The notes below the pieces were generated by a model. The model had not been told where the DNA came from, made no database searches, and worked only from the letters and a program-made list of their open reading frames with translations. A DNA stretch of 64,000 bases from Eonycteris spelaea (lineage: Eukaryota > Chordata > Mammalia > Chiroptera > Pteropodidae): contig PUFA01000727.1 of the NCBI GenBank assembly GCA_003508835.1, positions 37,149 through 101,148 on the forward strand, read 5' to 3'. Both the position numbers and the translations under genes were made by a program. This document shows positions 10,545 to 22,855 of the stretch, piece by piece (position 1 is the stretch's first letter; each line of letters begins with the position of its first letter).

Positions 10545-12985
10545 AAAAATGTGAGACACCTCCCATCACAAACTCACTAATCTGTAGAATTGAGCAGGCA
10601 CTATTAGAATGAGACTTTCCCAGCACTAACAAAGCAATAAAGGTTGAGACAACAAAGGCCCCTTATGGACTGGAACACCTTATGAAAAATTTTTCTGAGA
10701 GCTGCCATGGTTGGACAAAGAGAGTACTACTTGTGACTTAATATCTCAGATCCCAGTCTATTCGATTGGCTACCAAGACACACCCTGGTTAATGCAATTT
10801 TTCAGATGGTGGAGACTGACAGAATATTTTCACTGGTCACAAAGTCAAGCTTTCAAGACATAACAGAGACAAAAAGAAAAAACAGTGACTATTTCTGGGA
10901 GAAAAAAAGGTCAATAAAAACTGAGGGTAACCATTTACCTTTTTATGCTCAAGGAGCTAGTTCCACAAATATTTTGTTCTGTTAATTTAAATTTTAAAAG
11001 GAAAAAGAACCTCATCATTCTCACTTCCACTGCACCCTGCAGGCATAGATAAGAGAGGCTGATGTAAGAACTCCTTCCTTCTGCCAGATTTTGTCAGAAG
11101 GCCCAAGATCTCTCAACTATAGCAGCCTCTGGGTGGGTAGTGTCCAGCCAGTAAGGTTGAATTCTGACAACTACATCAACTGTCAGAGAGGAAAGTTTTT
11201 TCTTCTAACATTCTAGGTTCTTCTGGATGGTCTAAGAATCAAATGGACATAAGATAGAAAACAGGAAAACAAACAAACAAACAAAATAAACATGTATACC
11301 TCCTATATACAAGAGAAGGACTCAAGAAAACAGTAACTCCCTAACATGGTCCAAGCCAATACCTTCTTTAGCTAAAAACTAAAAATTTGTGGGGTGAGAG
11401 AAGTCAGTTATGGGAGCCTACCAGGAAAAGAACAATAAATAAGGATAAAGTTATTATCCAGATTTGTTTGCCATCTCCATTTTATATTTAAGATTGAGGT
11501 TTAAGATTAAGATTTAAGATTGCCTTTTCCATTGATAAGAGTTTCTAGACATTTAGAGTCATGCTTCTCTTCCTGGTACAGAGAGGGAGACACACTTACA
11601 AATGGAGATTTCCCTTATAAATGTAAATTATCTCCCACAGAGGGCAACTTCTACTCAGAACTTTTCCTGTGTCTGCAGTTTTTAAAAAAGAATCAGCCTA
11701 AAATAATCCTTACACCAAATAGACATAATTTAGGGTTGCAATTTTTGCTCTCCTAGTCTGTAAATGGCCTTTCAAACAGCTTTCAAATGATATTAAACAT
11801 ATATTCAAAGTGATGAGTCCTCCAGTATTTGTTTGAGTAAAGTTTGAAATCCTTCAAGTTGAAGGCAGGTTAAGACCTTTTCAAAAATGAGCCTTTTCTA
11901 GTTGACTGAGCATTTTCAGACACACAGTCTTTTCAATTCTGAAGAAAATGTAATGTGTAAAAATGGAAAAGCCATTGAGGCAAGATCAAGGAAGCTGTTT
12001 AGCAAATAAACCTGGAGTGATAATCGAGCAAACATTGTTACAAAGGGTAGTGCTGACTGTGCAATTAATTTAAGAGAAATTGCAACTCACCCTACTCATC
12101 TTTTTCTACCAGGTTATACATTGGTTTAAATGTTTAATGTTTTTTTTTTATTCAAGGTCAATTAAGTCCCCCCAAAAATGAGAGTTCTGAGACTGGAGTG
12201 TGCATTTTTGCATTGGTTCCTGGCCCTCAGTGAAATTCCTTCCCAGGGAACTTCTGAGCGCATTGTATGACTGGTGCATGGCACAGGAACCCACAGATCA
12301 ATACTGCTGTACAGAAGTAAATGAAAATGGCTGAAAAAATGTGGCAGATGAAAAACTCCATGGTGGCTCTACGAGTAGAAAATTAATGACTGGCTGGAAT
12401 CAGTAGGAACCTTCACTTCTAAATACTCATTAGTTTAATCGGAGGCCTGATGTTATGCAAGTTATAGAGGGAAAAGGAGACAAACCCTCCCCACTGTCTA
12501 TTTTGAACAGAATATGCACATTTAACTAAAAGTGGTGAATGGTTCAAATACATCAAACCAACTATTTATTAATCAATCTCCCAGCTTCCTGAGCACAGCA
12601 TTGCATCTGCGTGAAGCCAAAATAGATGAAATACTTGTTATGACCCCAGTTATAATATTAAATTTCAGAGGGGCTGATGGATTGGTGAAAAACACAAAAC
12701 ACATTCACCTTTAGAAATAGTTTCACCAAAGTCATCTTTGTGTTTCATTTTTCCTACTTAGCCTATATATGAATATCTGACCAATATAAAACTTGATAAC
12801 ATTACTTTTGCCTGCTTTTTTCTTCTTTGCTATCATTTCATTATTGCTAAGGCCACTCATTAAATACAGAACAGGAACTGAAAAGCCATTTCAAACTGCA
12901 GCTACTCCCAGCTTTAACAATGACCAGAGAGTGGAGAAAAAGTTAAGTAGCAAGAAATGACAATTGCAGAGGGGAGTCAGCATGA
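10545..12985. other. Unannotated DNA right of the provirus
   Basis: No gene or clear repeat. It contains an (ACAA)n-type patch near 11269-11285 and a T-run near 12140. Short frames at 11520-11756 and 12532-12714 show no motifs and are probably chance. Confidence 0.5.
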
Positions 12986-12989
12986 GAAT

Positions 12990-13335
12990 AGGGACTGCTT
13001 TGTGTGTGTAACTCATGTTAAAGAGTTTAAACTTCATGTTAAGGGCATGAGAAGTTACTGAAAGAATTGTATCTGGAGAATGAAAATATCATGTCTGTAT
13101 TTAAAAATCTCTGGCTGCTTTCTGTTTCTGTGAACTACAAGAGTGAGTCTGGCAGTGAGGAGGCTGACTGGGACGCTGTTGCCAGAGATGTGATGGGTGG
13201 TTTGGAATAATGAAATGTTGTGAGGCTGGTGAGGAGTGAGTACATTATGACATATTGAGAATGCTGGAATTAAGGAATAAGAAACAAAAATTAAGATTGG
13301 GTCATTTTGACAACTGGGTGGTAGATGGTTATGTC
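12990..13335 (+). repeat. Old mammalian interspersed repeat, copy 1
   Basis: Has the blocks CTCTGGCTGCTTTCTG, GAGGAGGCTGACTGGGACGC and ACAACTGGGTGGTAGATGG. Related blocks recur at 17900-18330 and 36000-36640 in the same order. The three look like diverged pieces of one ancient interspersed family, which I recognise from mammalian genomes but cannot name reliably. Confidence 0.45.
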
Positions 13336-16050
13336 AATCACTGTGCTGGGTTACACCAGAGAAAAATCAGGTTGAGGAAGAATCAAGAATTCTGCCTTGA
13401 CCATAAATGGCCAAGTTCTAAGATCCTCCAAATTAAAACTTGCCTTGCTAACAGTTCCACATACCTGTTACCCATAACTTCTTAAAAACCTCTGATTGTA
13501 AGGTGTCAGGGAGTTTGTTTGTACTTTTGAGCAATAGCTTTCCTGTTTCTTTTTGCGTGGCCTAGTAATAAAGTGACTAATTTCTCGACTGCAATTCTCA
13601 GTGTTCAGTTTGGCTCTACTGTGTACCAGGAGGGATGAACATTCTTTCTGTTTGGTTACATCCACAACTCCGAATAACCAAACTTCAAATAGCATAGCAT
13701 GTGCGCACGTGCACACACACACACACAAGAATGGTGTGTCTGGCATTAATACACAGAATAAAGTAGGCAAAATATTTAAACTATGCTAATACTTGAAAGT
13801 TAAGGGAGCTCTTCACTTCCTTCTTCTCTATTGTCTAAAATTTTAACTATTTTAGTAAGCACTAAAGTCAACCCAGAGACTTACATTACTTTTCAAACAG
13901 GTCAAACAGTTCAAATGGTTGGGTTAAAAAGAGGGAAAGAAAGGCAAATAAACACTGGAAATTAGTCATATGCTGACATCTATACGTTACAAGAATGACT
14001 CAGCGAATCATTTAATGTGAACTTCAACAACAGCTTTTAATCAGTTTCTTATGAAAAGATAATTTGATTTGGGCTTTCAAATGACTTTATCAATCATTGC
14101 CACAGTTCCAAAAATACTAAAAAAAAATAATTCGTTCTTAGTACAAAAGATTTGCCTATATTAACCCAGACATCCATGGGCAGCACTTGCTTTTCTATCA
14201 AAATGAGAAAATATTAGCAGCTAAAAATATAAGTATGTGCAAAGGTTCTAAAAAGTATTACCCTGGAACAATGACAATAGTTGGGATTTCTCTTTGTTAG
14301 AGGAAAAAGAAGAGACAGAAACTTTAGCAGTCTTCTCACATCCCCGAAAGATTTGAGTCACAGGGTTTATTTGTGCTGAAAACCGGTTATTTACTGCTTT
14401 GCTTGAACCCTAAGCAGAATGCATCAGCATTTCAGAACTACCTAGGGCCAAGGGGTGGGGGGTGCTAGGAGATTTCCAGATTAATTGTAAGACAATTCAT
14501 TGATATTTACATAACGAAAATAAATGTTTTTCCTGACAGAATTTCTCTTCAGTGCCTTGAGACCACCAGCAAAAGAGGAAGATACAGAAATTCTATTATA
14601 TTAATAGTCTCTGTTTCTATGACTCTGACATTTATTAACTAGTGGGAGCTGTTTACTGGGTCATAAACTTTACTAATAGGGATTTTATCTCTAAATTATA
14701 AATCTCCTTTGGTATATGAATTAGTTATAAAAAGAATAATTATTTAAAGTGTCTTTATGGCTGCAATGTATTATGTTTATCGCATGATTCCTTATAATGG
14801 CCATTTAATTGCTAATTGTGGCCTGAACTTCATATAACCAGAGCAATGACACATATCTACACAATAGAATGAGCAGTTGTCATCCTACAAACCCAGAAGC
14901 ACATCATTAGTTTGCTTCCTTTCCTTTTTTCCTCCTACTTTTCATCAAATGAATTATATTACAGGCCTATACAGGGCCTGAATTATCTACATATTTAAAA
15001 TCTTGAGGGAAATACAACTGACTGAGAGTGAATAGGTAACAAATATGTCAGCCTGAAAAGTTCCAGGAAAGTGTCATCCTTCTAAAAGCTTGCTCTCTGG
15101 GCAATGGAAATCTTTAAGTGACAAAGTGGCTTGGCACTGTCAGTTGTCTTTAAAAAAAAAAACCTGGGACAAAAATCAAGTAGTCAAAAATTAGATTTTA
15201 TGAGTAAATGGTTTTAGTATATAAATTGGGTATTTTAATTTATTAAAAAGTTGTATGGGGTCTATTCTAACAATGGCACATGCAGAATTATCCTAGGTTT
15301 CTATGTAAAAACAGCTTATTGATTAACTTCAACTTTTAAAAATAAAAGAGCCATTGTTCTTGAGCAGATTGGTACATCTGAGTACCAAAAGCCAGCTCAT
15401 TTTTAGACAAGACACCACAAATGTGGAATGAAAGCATAATGAGAGCGAAGGGCCCTTAAGGTATCATCAATTCCTCTTCCTTTCCTCAGTGCAGTCCCCA
15501 AAAGGTAAATGTTGAAGTCTCTTCTCCATAGGCTTCTACTGTCTCTGAGAACACCAGGCAACTGAACTTATGATACACAGCACCTAAGACTGAAGAATGG
15601 AGTAGATTGGGACAAAGTTCTCACTATGAATTCCAAGAAGTCTATGTTTATGAGTGGTAACCAAATATATACTACATGACAAAAGTTATGCTGAGACACA
15701 ATGTATAGGCCTAGAGGAAAAATAAAAATATAACTAGAGAAATGTAGGAGAGAAATGTTGTAGTCTTCGAATATTTAAACTTCTGGGGTGGGTGATACAT
15801 GTGTGTGGAGAGTGAACCAAAAAGATCACTCAAAATTCTTCAACAATCACAACCCTAAATATTTTAGACATAATACATTTTTGGTCATACTAAAATTATA
15901 TACACATGCATATATTCCTAAATTAAGAAGCTAACTTTAGATATAAAAATGGCATTAAAATATAAACACTGCATATGTTTTAATTTCTCTCCCAAATGTT
16001 TACACGTACAAGTGTGTGTTGCAGGGAGGGGGGAGTCCTTTTCTTCTTAT
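13336..16050. other. Unannotated DNA, one short (AC)n
   Basis: No supported gene. An (AC)n tract of about 20 bases lies at 13709-13728. The open frames at 13255-13485, 13468-13770 and 13601-13789 overlap each other on both strands and contain the repeat, so they are not taken as genes. Confidence 0.5.
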
Positions 16051-16059
16051 AGATTTGCT

Positions 16060-16185
16060 AATTTCAGAAAAATAAATATCTTCATGCCAGAGAGGTTTAA
16101 GGATTATTTTGGCAAGATGGGTGCTACAAAGTTTAATTATATAACTAATAAATGTGTCAAAAAGATTTCAAAAAATGTTTAATAG
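16060..16185 (+). repeat. Local duplicated segment, copy A
   Basis: Begins CTAATTTCAGAAAAATAAAT and runs through AGAGGTTTAAGGATTATTTT and GTGTCAAAAAGATTTCAAAA. A diverged copy in the same orientation lies about 1.5 kb to the right (17567-17693). It is either a small local duplication or two copies of an unrecognised interspersed repeat. Confidence 0.6.
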
Positions 16186-16250
16186 AATCACAACTTATTG
16201 CTCTGATATCATTTGGTTTTATAGTGTCATGTATAGCTATCAAAAGTCAT

Positions 16251-16256
16251 TTTATT
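16251..16256 (-). promoter_or_regulatory. Possible polyadenylation signal (AATAAA) of the EF-hand gene
   Basis: The plus strand reads TTTATT, giving AATAAA on the minus strand about 315 nt after the TAA stop of the last exon. A variant ATTAAA lies closer to the stop (16368-16373). Either could end the transcript; the region is AT-rich, so chance occurrence is possible. Confidence 0.4.
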
Positions 16257-16568
16257 TTTCTGTTGCAAAAAATCAAATTATGTTGGTTACAAAATTACCA
16301 CTAGATTATTTGGTATTAATAAATTACACATATAATAAAAATGTTCAATGTTCCTTTAAATGACATTTTTAATAGTGCTGGTACATCAGCAATATAATGT
16401 GATTGATGTTCTGAAAAACTAAATTGACAAAAGGAGATTAATTGTAGTCTATGGATTTCATTTCAGTATGAACCATGCTTTTTTGTTTTTAATGAAATTA
16501 TATCTACTGAAATAAACTTGGCAAAATTAGAGCAGGAAATCAAAGGGAGATGAGCAAAACTGGCATGG

Positions 16569-16670
16569 TTAATCCTCCTCTAAGCCATACACGTCCTTTA
16601 AAAATTGAAAATAGTTAATGTATTTCGTAGGAATAGGTGATGGCATCCCGAGCCACATATCTTCACATCT
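16569..16670 (-). CDS. EF-hand protein gene, terminal coding exon (stop codon)
   Basis: The acceptor TTTCCTTTCTAG precedes a 34-codon open exon that ends in TAA at 16571-16569. The peptide closes with YINYFQFLKDVYGLEED. An INY-FxxFL pattern like the second helix of an EF-hand is seen here and also in the preceding exon. The preceding exon ends in phase 0 and this one starts in phase 0, so the junction keeps the frame. An intron of about 17.3 kb separates them. I cannot name the gene. The paired EF-hand-like layout and the short acidic end suggest comparison with ciliary or testis EF-hand proteins such as the EFHB and EFCAB families. Confidence 0.8.
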   Translation of the reverse strand, partial: RCEDMWLGMPSPIPTKYINYFQFLKDVYGLEED

Positions 16671-16809
16671 CTAGAAAGGAAAAAAAAAGTTGGATATAAT
16701 TAGAACTACATTTCAAAGTGTAGTTTTGTAAACATAACAATTTTTTTTGTCATTATATAAGCTCTCGGCAAATAGTTTATTTCGAAGCAGAAATTTCTAC
16801 CATTCACTT

Positions 16810-17235
16810 TTCAATCACAAGGACTTGTGGTAGACTGGATTATTATGCTTAATTCTTCATCCTTCCCTATATTAGAATTATACACCCATGCTCTTTGAGA
16901 TGGAGTTTGCAGTGCTTTCCATGGAGTTGATTTTCCTGTCCCTTTGATATGACTGGCTTTGGCCTATGTAATGTTAGCAGATGAGTACAAACAGAGGTTC
17001 TAATGTGCTGCCATGATTTGGCTTGCCCTTCTGTGCCTCTGTCATTGCCATGAGAACATGGCCCAAGATGCTACTGGTCAGAATGCCAGGTGGAGCAAGC
17101 TGAGATAGAGTCAAACCCAGCTGACCTCGAAGCCCATGGACAAGAAAAATTAATGTCTGTTGTTACAAACCACTGAAATTTGGGGAGGGGGGTTTGTTTG
17201 TTATGCAGCATTATTGTAGTGATGGATCCTTCTAT
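16810..17235 (+). repeat. Probable ancient LTR (MaLR/ERVL-like)
   Basis: The tail GTTACAAACCACTGAAATTTGGGG with GGTTTGTTTGTTATGCAGCA is typical of the 3' portion of old mammalian LTR families. The 5' part (GTGGTAGACTGGATTATTA) also fits. Exact family uncertain; no coding content. Confidence 0.45.
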
Positions 17236-17387
17236 ACTTTATTAAGAATTCATTTTTTTAAAAAATCCAAACTCCCAGCTACCTAGCTATACTGGTTGCT
17301 TGGTTACTGTTTCTTCAGTCTAACAATGGAAAGAACACTGGCTCATTCACAGCATGCTCTTGGGGATAAGCGACTTTATATAACACT

Positions 17388-17545
17388 ATATATACATATA
17401 TATATATATACACATATATATACATATATATATACATATATATATACATACATATATATATACACATACATACACATACACACACACATATATACAAGCA
17501 TGTATAAATATATATACACATACTTCATATATTATATATGTGATG
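17388..17545. repeat. Compound (TA)n/(CA)n microsatellite
   Basis: About 150 bases of alternating TATATA, TACATA and CACACA units. Low-complexity peptides rich in Tyr, Ile, His and Thr arise on both strands from this tract and are not genes. Confidence 0.95.
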
Positions 17546-17566
17546 CATATATGTGTAAATATATTT

Positions 17567-17693
17567 TCTAATTTCAGAAATAAATACCTTCACTCTAGAG
17601 AAGTTTAAGAATTATTTTGATGAGGTAGATTGGAAAAATTTATATTAAAAATTATATAGGTAACGAACATGTGTCAAATAGATTCCAAAAAGT
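17567..17693 (+). repeat. Local duplicated segment, copy B
   Basis: Counterpart of 16060-16185: CTAATTTCAGAAATAAATACC, AGAAGTTTAAGAATTATTTT, GTGTCAAATAGATTCCAAAA. It lies directly after the microsatellite, which may have expanded from the copy's AT-rich edge. Confidence 0.6.
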
Positions 17694-17899
17694 CTTGTAT
17701 ATATAAATCTATACACATGTGCATATGCACATGCACACTTCTTGTTTATGCTACAATAGTCGATTAATATCAACATGGAAAAAATCCGTAACTGTGGCTT
17801 CTTATATTTCTATTGTCAAGATTGTTTTATAAGAGGTGCTATATATTTAATGCTAAATTAGTATCCAGAGTCATAAGGTATCACAGAAACACAGGTAAG

Positions 17900-18330
17900 A
17901 GCTCAATAATTCTATGTGATGGAATTGTGGAAGCAATCTGATTTAAGTGACATTTCAATTGGGCCTTATGGGATGAGGAGCAGTTCAGCAGGAGAGTAAA
18001 GTGATGTAGGGTGTTCCAGTCATAAGGACCAGCATAAGCAAAGGCCTAAAGACCTAAAAATATCTTTTCAAGAAAGGGTGAGTAGCCCTGTGTGGTTTGG
18101 GGCACATAGTACAAAGCAGCAAGAAAGGTGGTTGGAGGGAAAAGATGGGGCTTCTGTGCTAGTTTATACTTTATGTTGTGGTTAGGGAAAGTCACTGGTG
18201 GGTCTCAGCCAGAAAAATCTGATCAGAAGTTAGATAACTCATTGGATGTATGAAGAATGTAATGAAGGAGGAAAATCACTGTGGAGGTTACTACAATAAT
18301 CCTGGGAAAGAACTGACTGTGCCATAACCA
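17900..18330 (+). repeat. Old mammalian interspersed repeat, copy 2
   Basis: Carries the blocks AGCAAAGGCCTAAAGACCT, GATCAGAAGTTAGATAACTC and GGAGGTTACTACAATAATCC, corresponding to the 5' and middle parts of the same family as copy 1. Highly diverged, no coding content. Confidence 0.45.
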
Positions 18331-18444
18331 GGGCAACTGAAGCTGGGATGAATAAGAGCCACATCTGAAAGATTTTGCTGCAGTAGAGCACACAATACCT
18401 GGAAGGTGTCTGGTTTGAAGTGTTCATAAAAGAAAGGGGTAGTG

Positions 18445-19010
18445 TTATGGGTTGAATTGCGTCCTCTCAAAAAGATATTTTGAAGTCCTATTATTGAGTA
18501 ACCTCCAAGTTTCTAGTTTCTAGTTCAGTGAACATATGGAGGCACAGGGAATGTGGCCCTCCTGGAGAGGACATGGAAGTTCCTCACCTTTTCCCCATAC
18601 CTTGCCCTATGCATCTCTTACATTTGGCTGTTCCTGAGTTATATTCTTTTACAATAAATCAGTAACCTAGTAAGCAAAATGTTTTTTTTTTCTGAATTCT
18701 GCGAGCTGCTCTAGCAAATTAGTCAAACTCTAGGAGGGGTTATGGGAACCTCCAATCTACAGCCAGTGGTCAGAAGTATAGGTGGACAACCTGGACATGA
18801 GAATGGTGTCTGAAGCAGTGAGGCAGTCTTGTAGGATTGAACCCTTAACCTGTGGGATTTGAGGCTTTCTCCACATAGATAGTGTCAGTATTGAGTTGAA
18901 TTGTAAGACATCCAGCTGGTGTCCAGAATTGCTTGGTGTGAGGGAAAACCTTACACATTTGAACTGGTACCAGAATTGTAGCCAACTCCCAATTTTAGGA
19001 AGATTTTCAC
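18445..19010 (+). repeat. Ancient LTR-type repeat
   Basis: Starts TGTTATGGGTTGAATTG, a MaLR-like LTR start. It continues through CACCTTTTCCCCATACCTTG, ACAATAAATCAGTAACC and GGTTATGGGAACCTCC, and ends near GGTACCAGAATTG. The long shared phrases with a common mammalian LTR-like repeat are clear by eye, but the family name is not certain. It could be two joined elements. Confidence 0.5.
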
Positions 19011-22000
19011 AAGTACTAGTTTAAATGGACTAACAGGAATTAAAGTGGAATCCAAAGGTGGGTAGAAAGCACGAGATAAGACTTAAGAAACTCAGTGAGG
19101 GGAGGGGCATCAATAAAGTAGAGGTAAACATATCTTCTTCATAATTTTTGCCTGCAATTGGGTCCATCTAAAGAAATCACATGGTCAGTCTCTTTGTGAC
19201 ATGAGAAATTCCCATACTACCACTGCCTAATTGTTCAAATGTTCTAAACATTACAGAATATTTATGACAACCTGGGCAGTGAGTTAAAATATTCTTTGTC
19301 TTCACTGACCTTTGTTTATCCTACACTACAAAATGTGAACACAACTCCAGATTATATTGTCATCACAGCAGCACATGTAAATTTTAAGTGGAAATAACTG
19401 CATCACAATTTTACAACAGGAAGTTTATCCACAGCAGTCCACCACTTCCCCATTCCCCATGAGGACAAACTTACTTGTGTTTATATAAAATAGCCACCTT
19501 GATGGTACATGTTGGAATCTTAAACATCTTTGTGTAGCAGGCTCTGCCAGTGCCCTTTCCGATTCCCTCACCCTTTCCTCTTGGCACACACCAGCCTGAT
19601 TTCCAACTGCCAGCACATGCGTTGCTTTGCCTAAGAACTATTCTTTGATCTCTGAGGCCTGCTTTGGCTGCCCCTGTGATATGCCACAAGTGATTATTTC
19701 TCCCCATTTCAGGAACAGCCTTCAAACAGTGACTGGTGGGAGTTGATGGATGAATACCACAGCTCATTTGCACTTTGGGTGGGATAACTATGAGGTACAT
19801 GATAGCCAGTGAATCCTTGTGTTTTTCAGTCATCTACACTAGTTACTGGTTTGATAATATGCCCTGTATAAGCTCTTTTTTTTCCATTTCTTACTTCTTT
19901 ACTCCCCTACTATTGCTTCTTTCACTTTCGCTCAAAAAACTATTTATATTCAAATCCTTGTCTCCAAGTTAGCTTCTAGAGGAGGCCAAAGATACTATGT
20001 AATTTTGCATTTATCAAAACTAATAGAACGTCTGTAAAAGTCACAGCACAGCTTGAAACAAAGCAATTTTCTGACAAATTGTGGATAGATCCATGTGACT
20101 TCCATATAACTCAAGAGACAATGTGTAAATTACAAAAAAAAAAATCAATTTAATCTGGACCATAAATAATGTGTCACATAGCATTTTCTGGAAGAAAGAA
20201 CTATGAAATGGAGAGTGAAATTCAACAATGGTGCAAAATCATGACTCTAAAATGGCTGAGAATCATTGTCTACAAGAGAGCCCCATGACATCTTCCAAGC
20301 TGGCTCTCACTAGAGCTACTTAAGATGTCAACAAGTTGGCAATAAATTACTTGTTCATCAATGTGACAAAATGTAGCTGCTGATCTGTAAAATCATACAC
20401 CCTTGAAAGAGGAAGCAAAGTTGGCACTGGTTGAAAACCCAGTAAATAACAGCTGCCCAGTGAGAATAGCAAAGCTGTGCGTGAGCTCATGGGCCCTGAA
20501 TTTATTTGCTTTGACATTTTTAAAAGGAAATTTAATTGGATCGTCTCTCCTCCTAGTTTAAAATTTTCTACTATAGTATTGGCCACCAGATGCATAAGGG
20601 AAAAAGATTAGGAGCCAATTAAATTCCACGCTTCATTGAAACAAGATTATTTTTATTCCTCCCTAATATAAGGCTGATAGAGTCATTTTAGTGATTTCAC
20701 CCTGCTACTTCCTTCTACTTACTCAAAAAAGGATATTTCTACAGGAAATATCTATGAATTTACAGAAAACTCTAGTAGTGTATATGGAATTGAAATTGTG
20801 GATTTATTGAACTTTCTTCCTTATAATAGGTTAACATGACCTTAGAAATAATCAAATTGAAAAAAATCATAAAACCAGTTAAATTTTAATAAATCAAATT
20901 AAAATTAATCTTGGGAAGAAATTTCACAAAGACTTGTTGAGATAATCAAGGGCATTCTGATGACATAAGAAAAAGCTCATAGGTAAAGCAGAGAGATTGG
21001 CTTATATTCTTATCCATTTATGTCTTTACTGTAATAACAATATTTCACAATTGCTTCCCTTTGCCCCAGACCAAGCTTCAATAGAGTTGCCATCTGTGTG
21101 AGTATAGCTAAAAAACAGGTATAGCTTCTAAACAAGAAATATTTTCTTAGAACTGCATTACAACACAAAACAAAACAAACAAAAACTGCATTACAGGGCA
21201 AATAAAGTTTTCAAGAAGACATGGATTTTTTTTGTTTGTTTTAGTGATATACTTATGCATACAATTCAAGTAGCATCATCCAATCCTTTAAATCAAAGTA
21301 GATTTCAGCAGTATCGTTTCCTACTAGGTTATTGCTTTGTGTTAAGTAATCAGTATGTATTAACCAGTTATTTTTTTAATCTAGTGAGAATGATTAACAA
21401 TATTTTATTTTAAATATTAAATTAAACCTCAAATATATAGAAATAACTGTTTGTTAAAGTGTTGGCATCAGCCCCTAAATATAATCCTTACCTTTAGGAA
21501 TACCTTTGAGTCTTAGCTGCCTATCTATAAATTTGGAATGACATTCTCACAAGGTTGTTAGGACAATAAAATGTCACAGGTATTCTATCCTCTAAATACC
21601 AAACGGAGACCCTCAACAAGTGAGGTGTCCAAAGATGTATCCCAAGGGGCACCCAATTGACCCCTTCTCCCCACTGTCAAGGCTATATATCATCCTGTTG
21701 TGACGGGAGACTTAGAGCCAATTGCTAATGCTTCTGCAGTTTAGTGCTCATAAAATGAAGCCACATCCAATTTTTCTCAGAAAGGTCAAAAGATAAGATA
21801 CTAGTCATATAGTGCAACTTATAAAGTTTTTATAATAAAGAATTTAGTGTTATTTTTTAAAGCCTGACTTCTGAGATTGACCAGACTTGCTCTAAATGGC
21901 AGGACCTATTTGCCAATTTTACAGCTACCATCTGTGAGTGAGCACAATAGAATGGAAATGGGGTCTCTGGGCTGTGACAGTGCTAGAGCAACATGCTGAG

Positions 22001-22440
22001 ACCATGGATAATCACATAATGGAATAAGAGTCAAATTACAGTCCCAGTGGCTCACCATGGGCTGCTGTAGAGGCCAGGCAGAGGCCTTGCCAAGGGAGTT
22101 CCTGAGAATCCAGGCTACAAGCCACAGTCAACAGTTATAGTGGGTGACAAGTCAGCTTATATCCATCCATAAAGGAAAAACTCTCACCAAAATGCAGCAG
22201 GATTAATCAAAACTGAATTAGCTACAATGACAGTCCTCTTGTAAATTTTGTTTGTTTGTTCTTGGACCTCAGTACTATTAGCTGAAGCCACCAAGCCATC
22301 ACAGGTGGGGGGGGGCGGCACATGAGTCCAGGGGACCAGTCCTAACATGCAGTAGATAAGCCCCAGGAGCTGTTAGTCTGGACCAGGCCTTAATACCATG
22401 AATGTGGGGCTTATTAACCTGAGCCCAAGGCTATTACGGT
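19011..22440. other. Intronic DNA of the EF-hand gene, nothing recognised
   Basis: Lies within the long last intron. Several short open frames (19425-19833, 20347-20595, 21010-21201) lack motifs and splice support. A G-run sits near 22309-22318. Confidence 0.5.
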
Positions 22441-22449
22441 AATAGACTG

Positions 22450-22855
22450 TGCTGGGTAATTCCCCTCAAGATTCATTTTCTGCTCTGCCCTTTACACTGA
22501 GCTCACTACCCTGAGAGGCCAGCCTATGTGGATTGCATCACTCCCCAAACTACCTTGTTCTCTGGCTTCTGGATGGGTCCAGTCAATGGGAAGCAGCAAG
22601 AGATTAGGGTATTAATTCTACTTCCCCTTCCCCTGCTCTCTCCCTGCCTACCCATGGTTTGGCAGTGGCTATTCTTTTCTAACTGTTGCCACTGCTCCAA
22701 CTTCTGCACTGGGCCTCAATAATACCAGTCCCCCTCTCTGCTATTCCAGATCTAGGGTTGGCAAAGGCTTTCCACTCTTGCTATTCCTTGAGTGCTCCAC
22801 TGCCCTGACTGATTCCTTTAACCTTACCCACTCCTCTGTCAATAGACCCTTAATG
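22450..22855 (+). repeat. Old interspersed repeat, left half (split by an L1)
   Basis: Reads through TCTCTGCTATTCCAGATCTA, GACTGATTCCTTTAACC and CCCACTCCTCTGTCAATAG, then breaks off at ACCCTTAATGG where L1 ORF2 begins. The expected continuation (TCCCTTCATTAAA...) resumes at about 24900. This is a common mammalian repeat whose family I cannot name. Confidence 0.55.

Noticed and set aside
17296..17571. 91-codon and 68-codon open frames on opposite strands
   Set aside because: Both are translations of the (TA)n/(CA)n microsatellite, with low-complexity peptides only.
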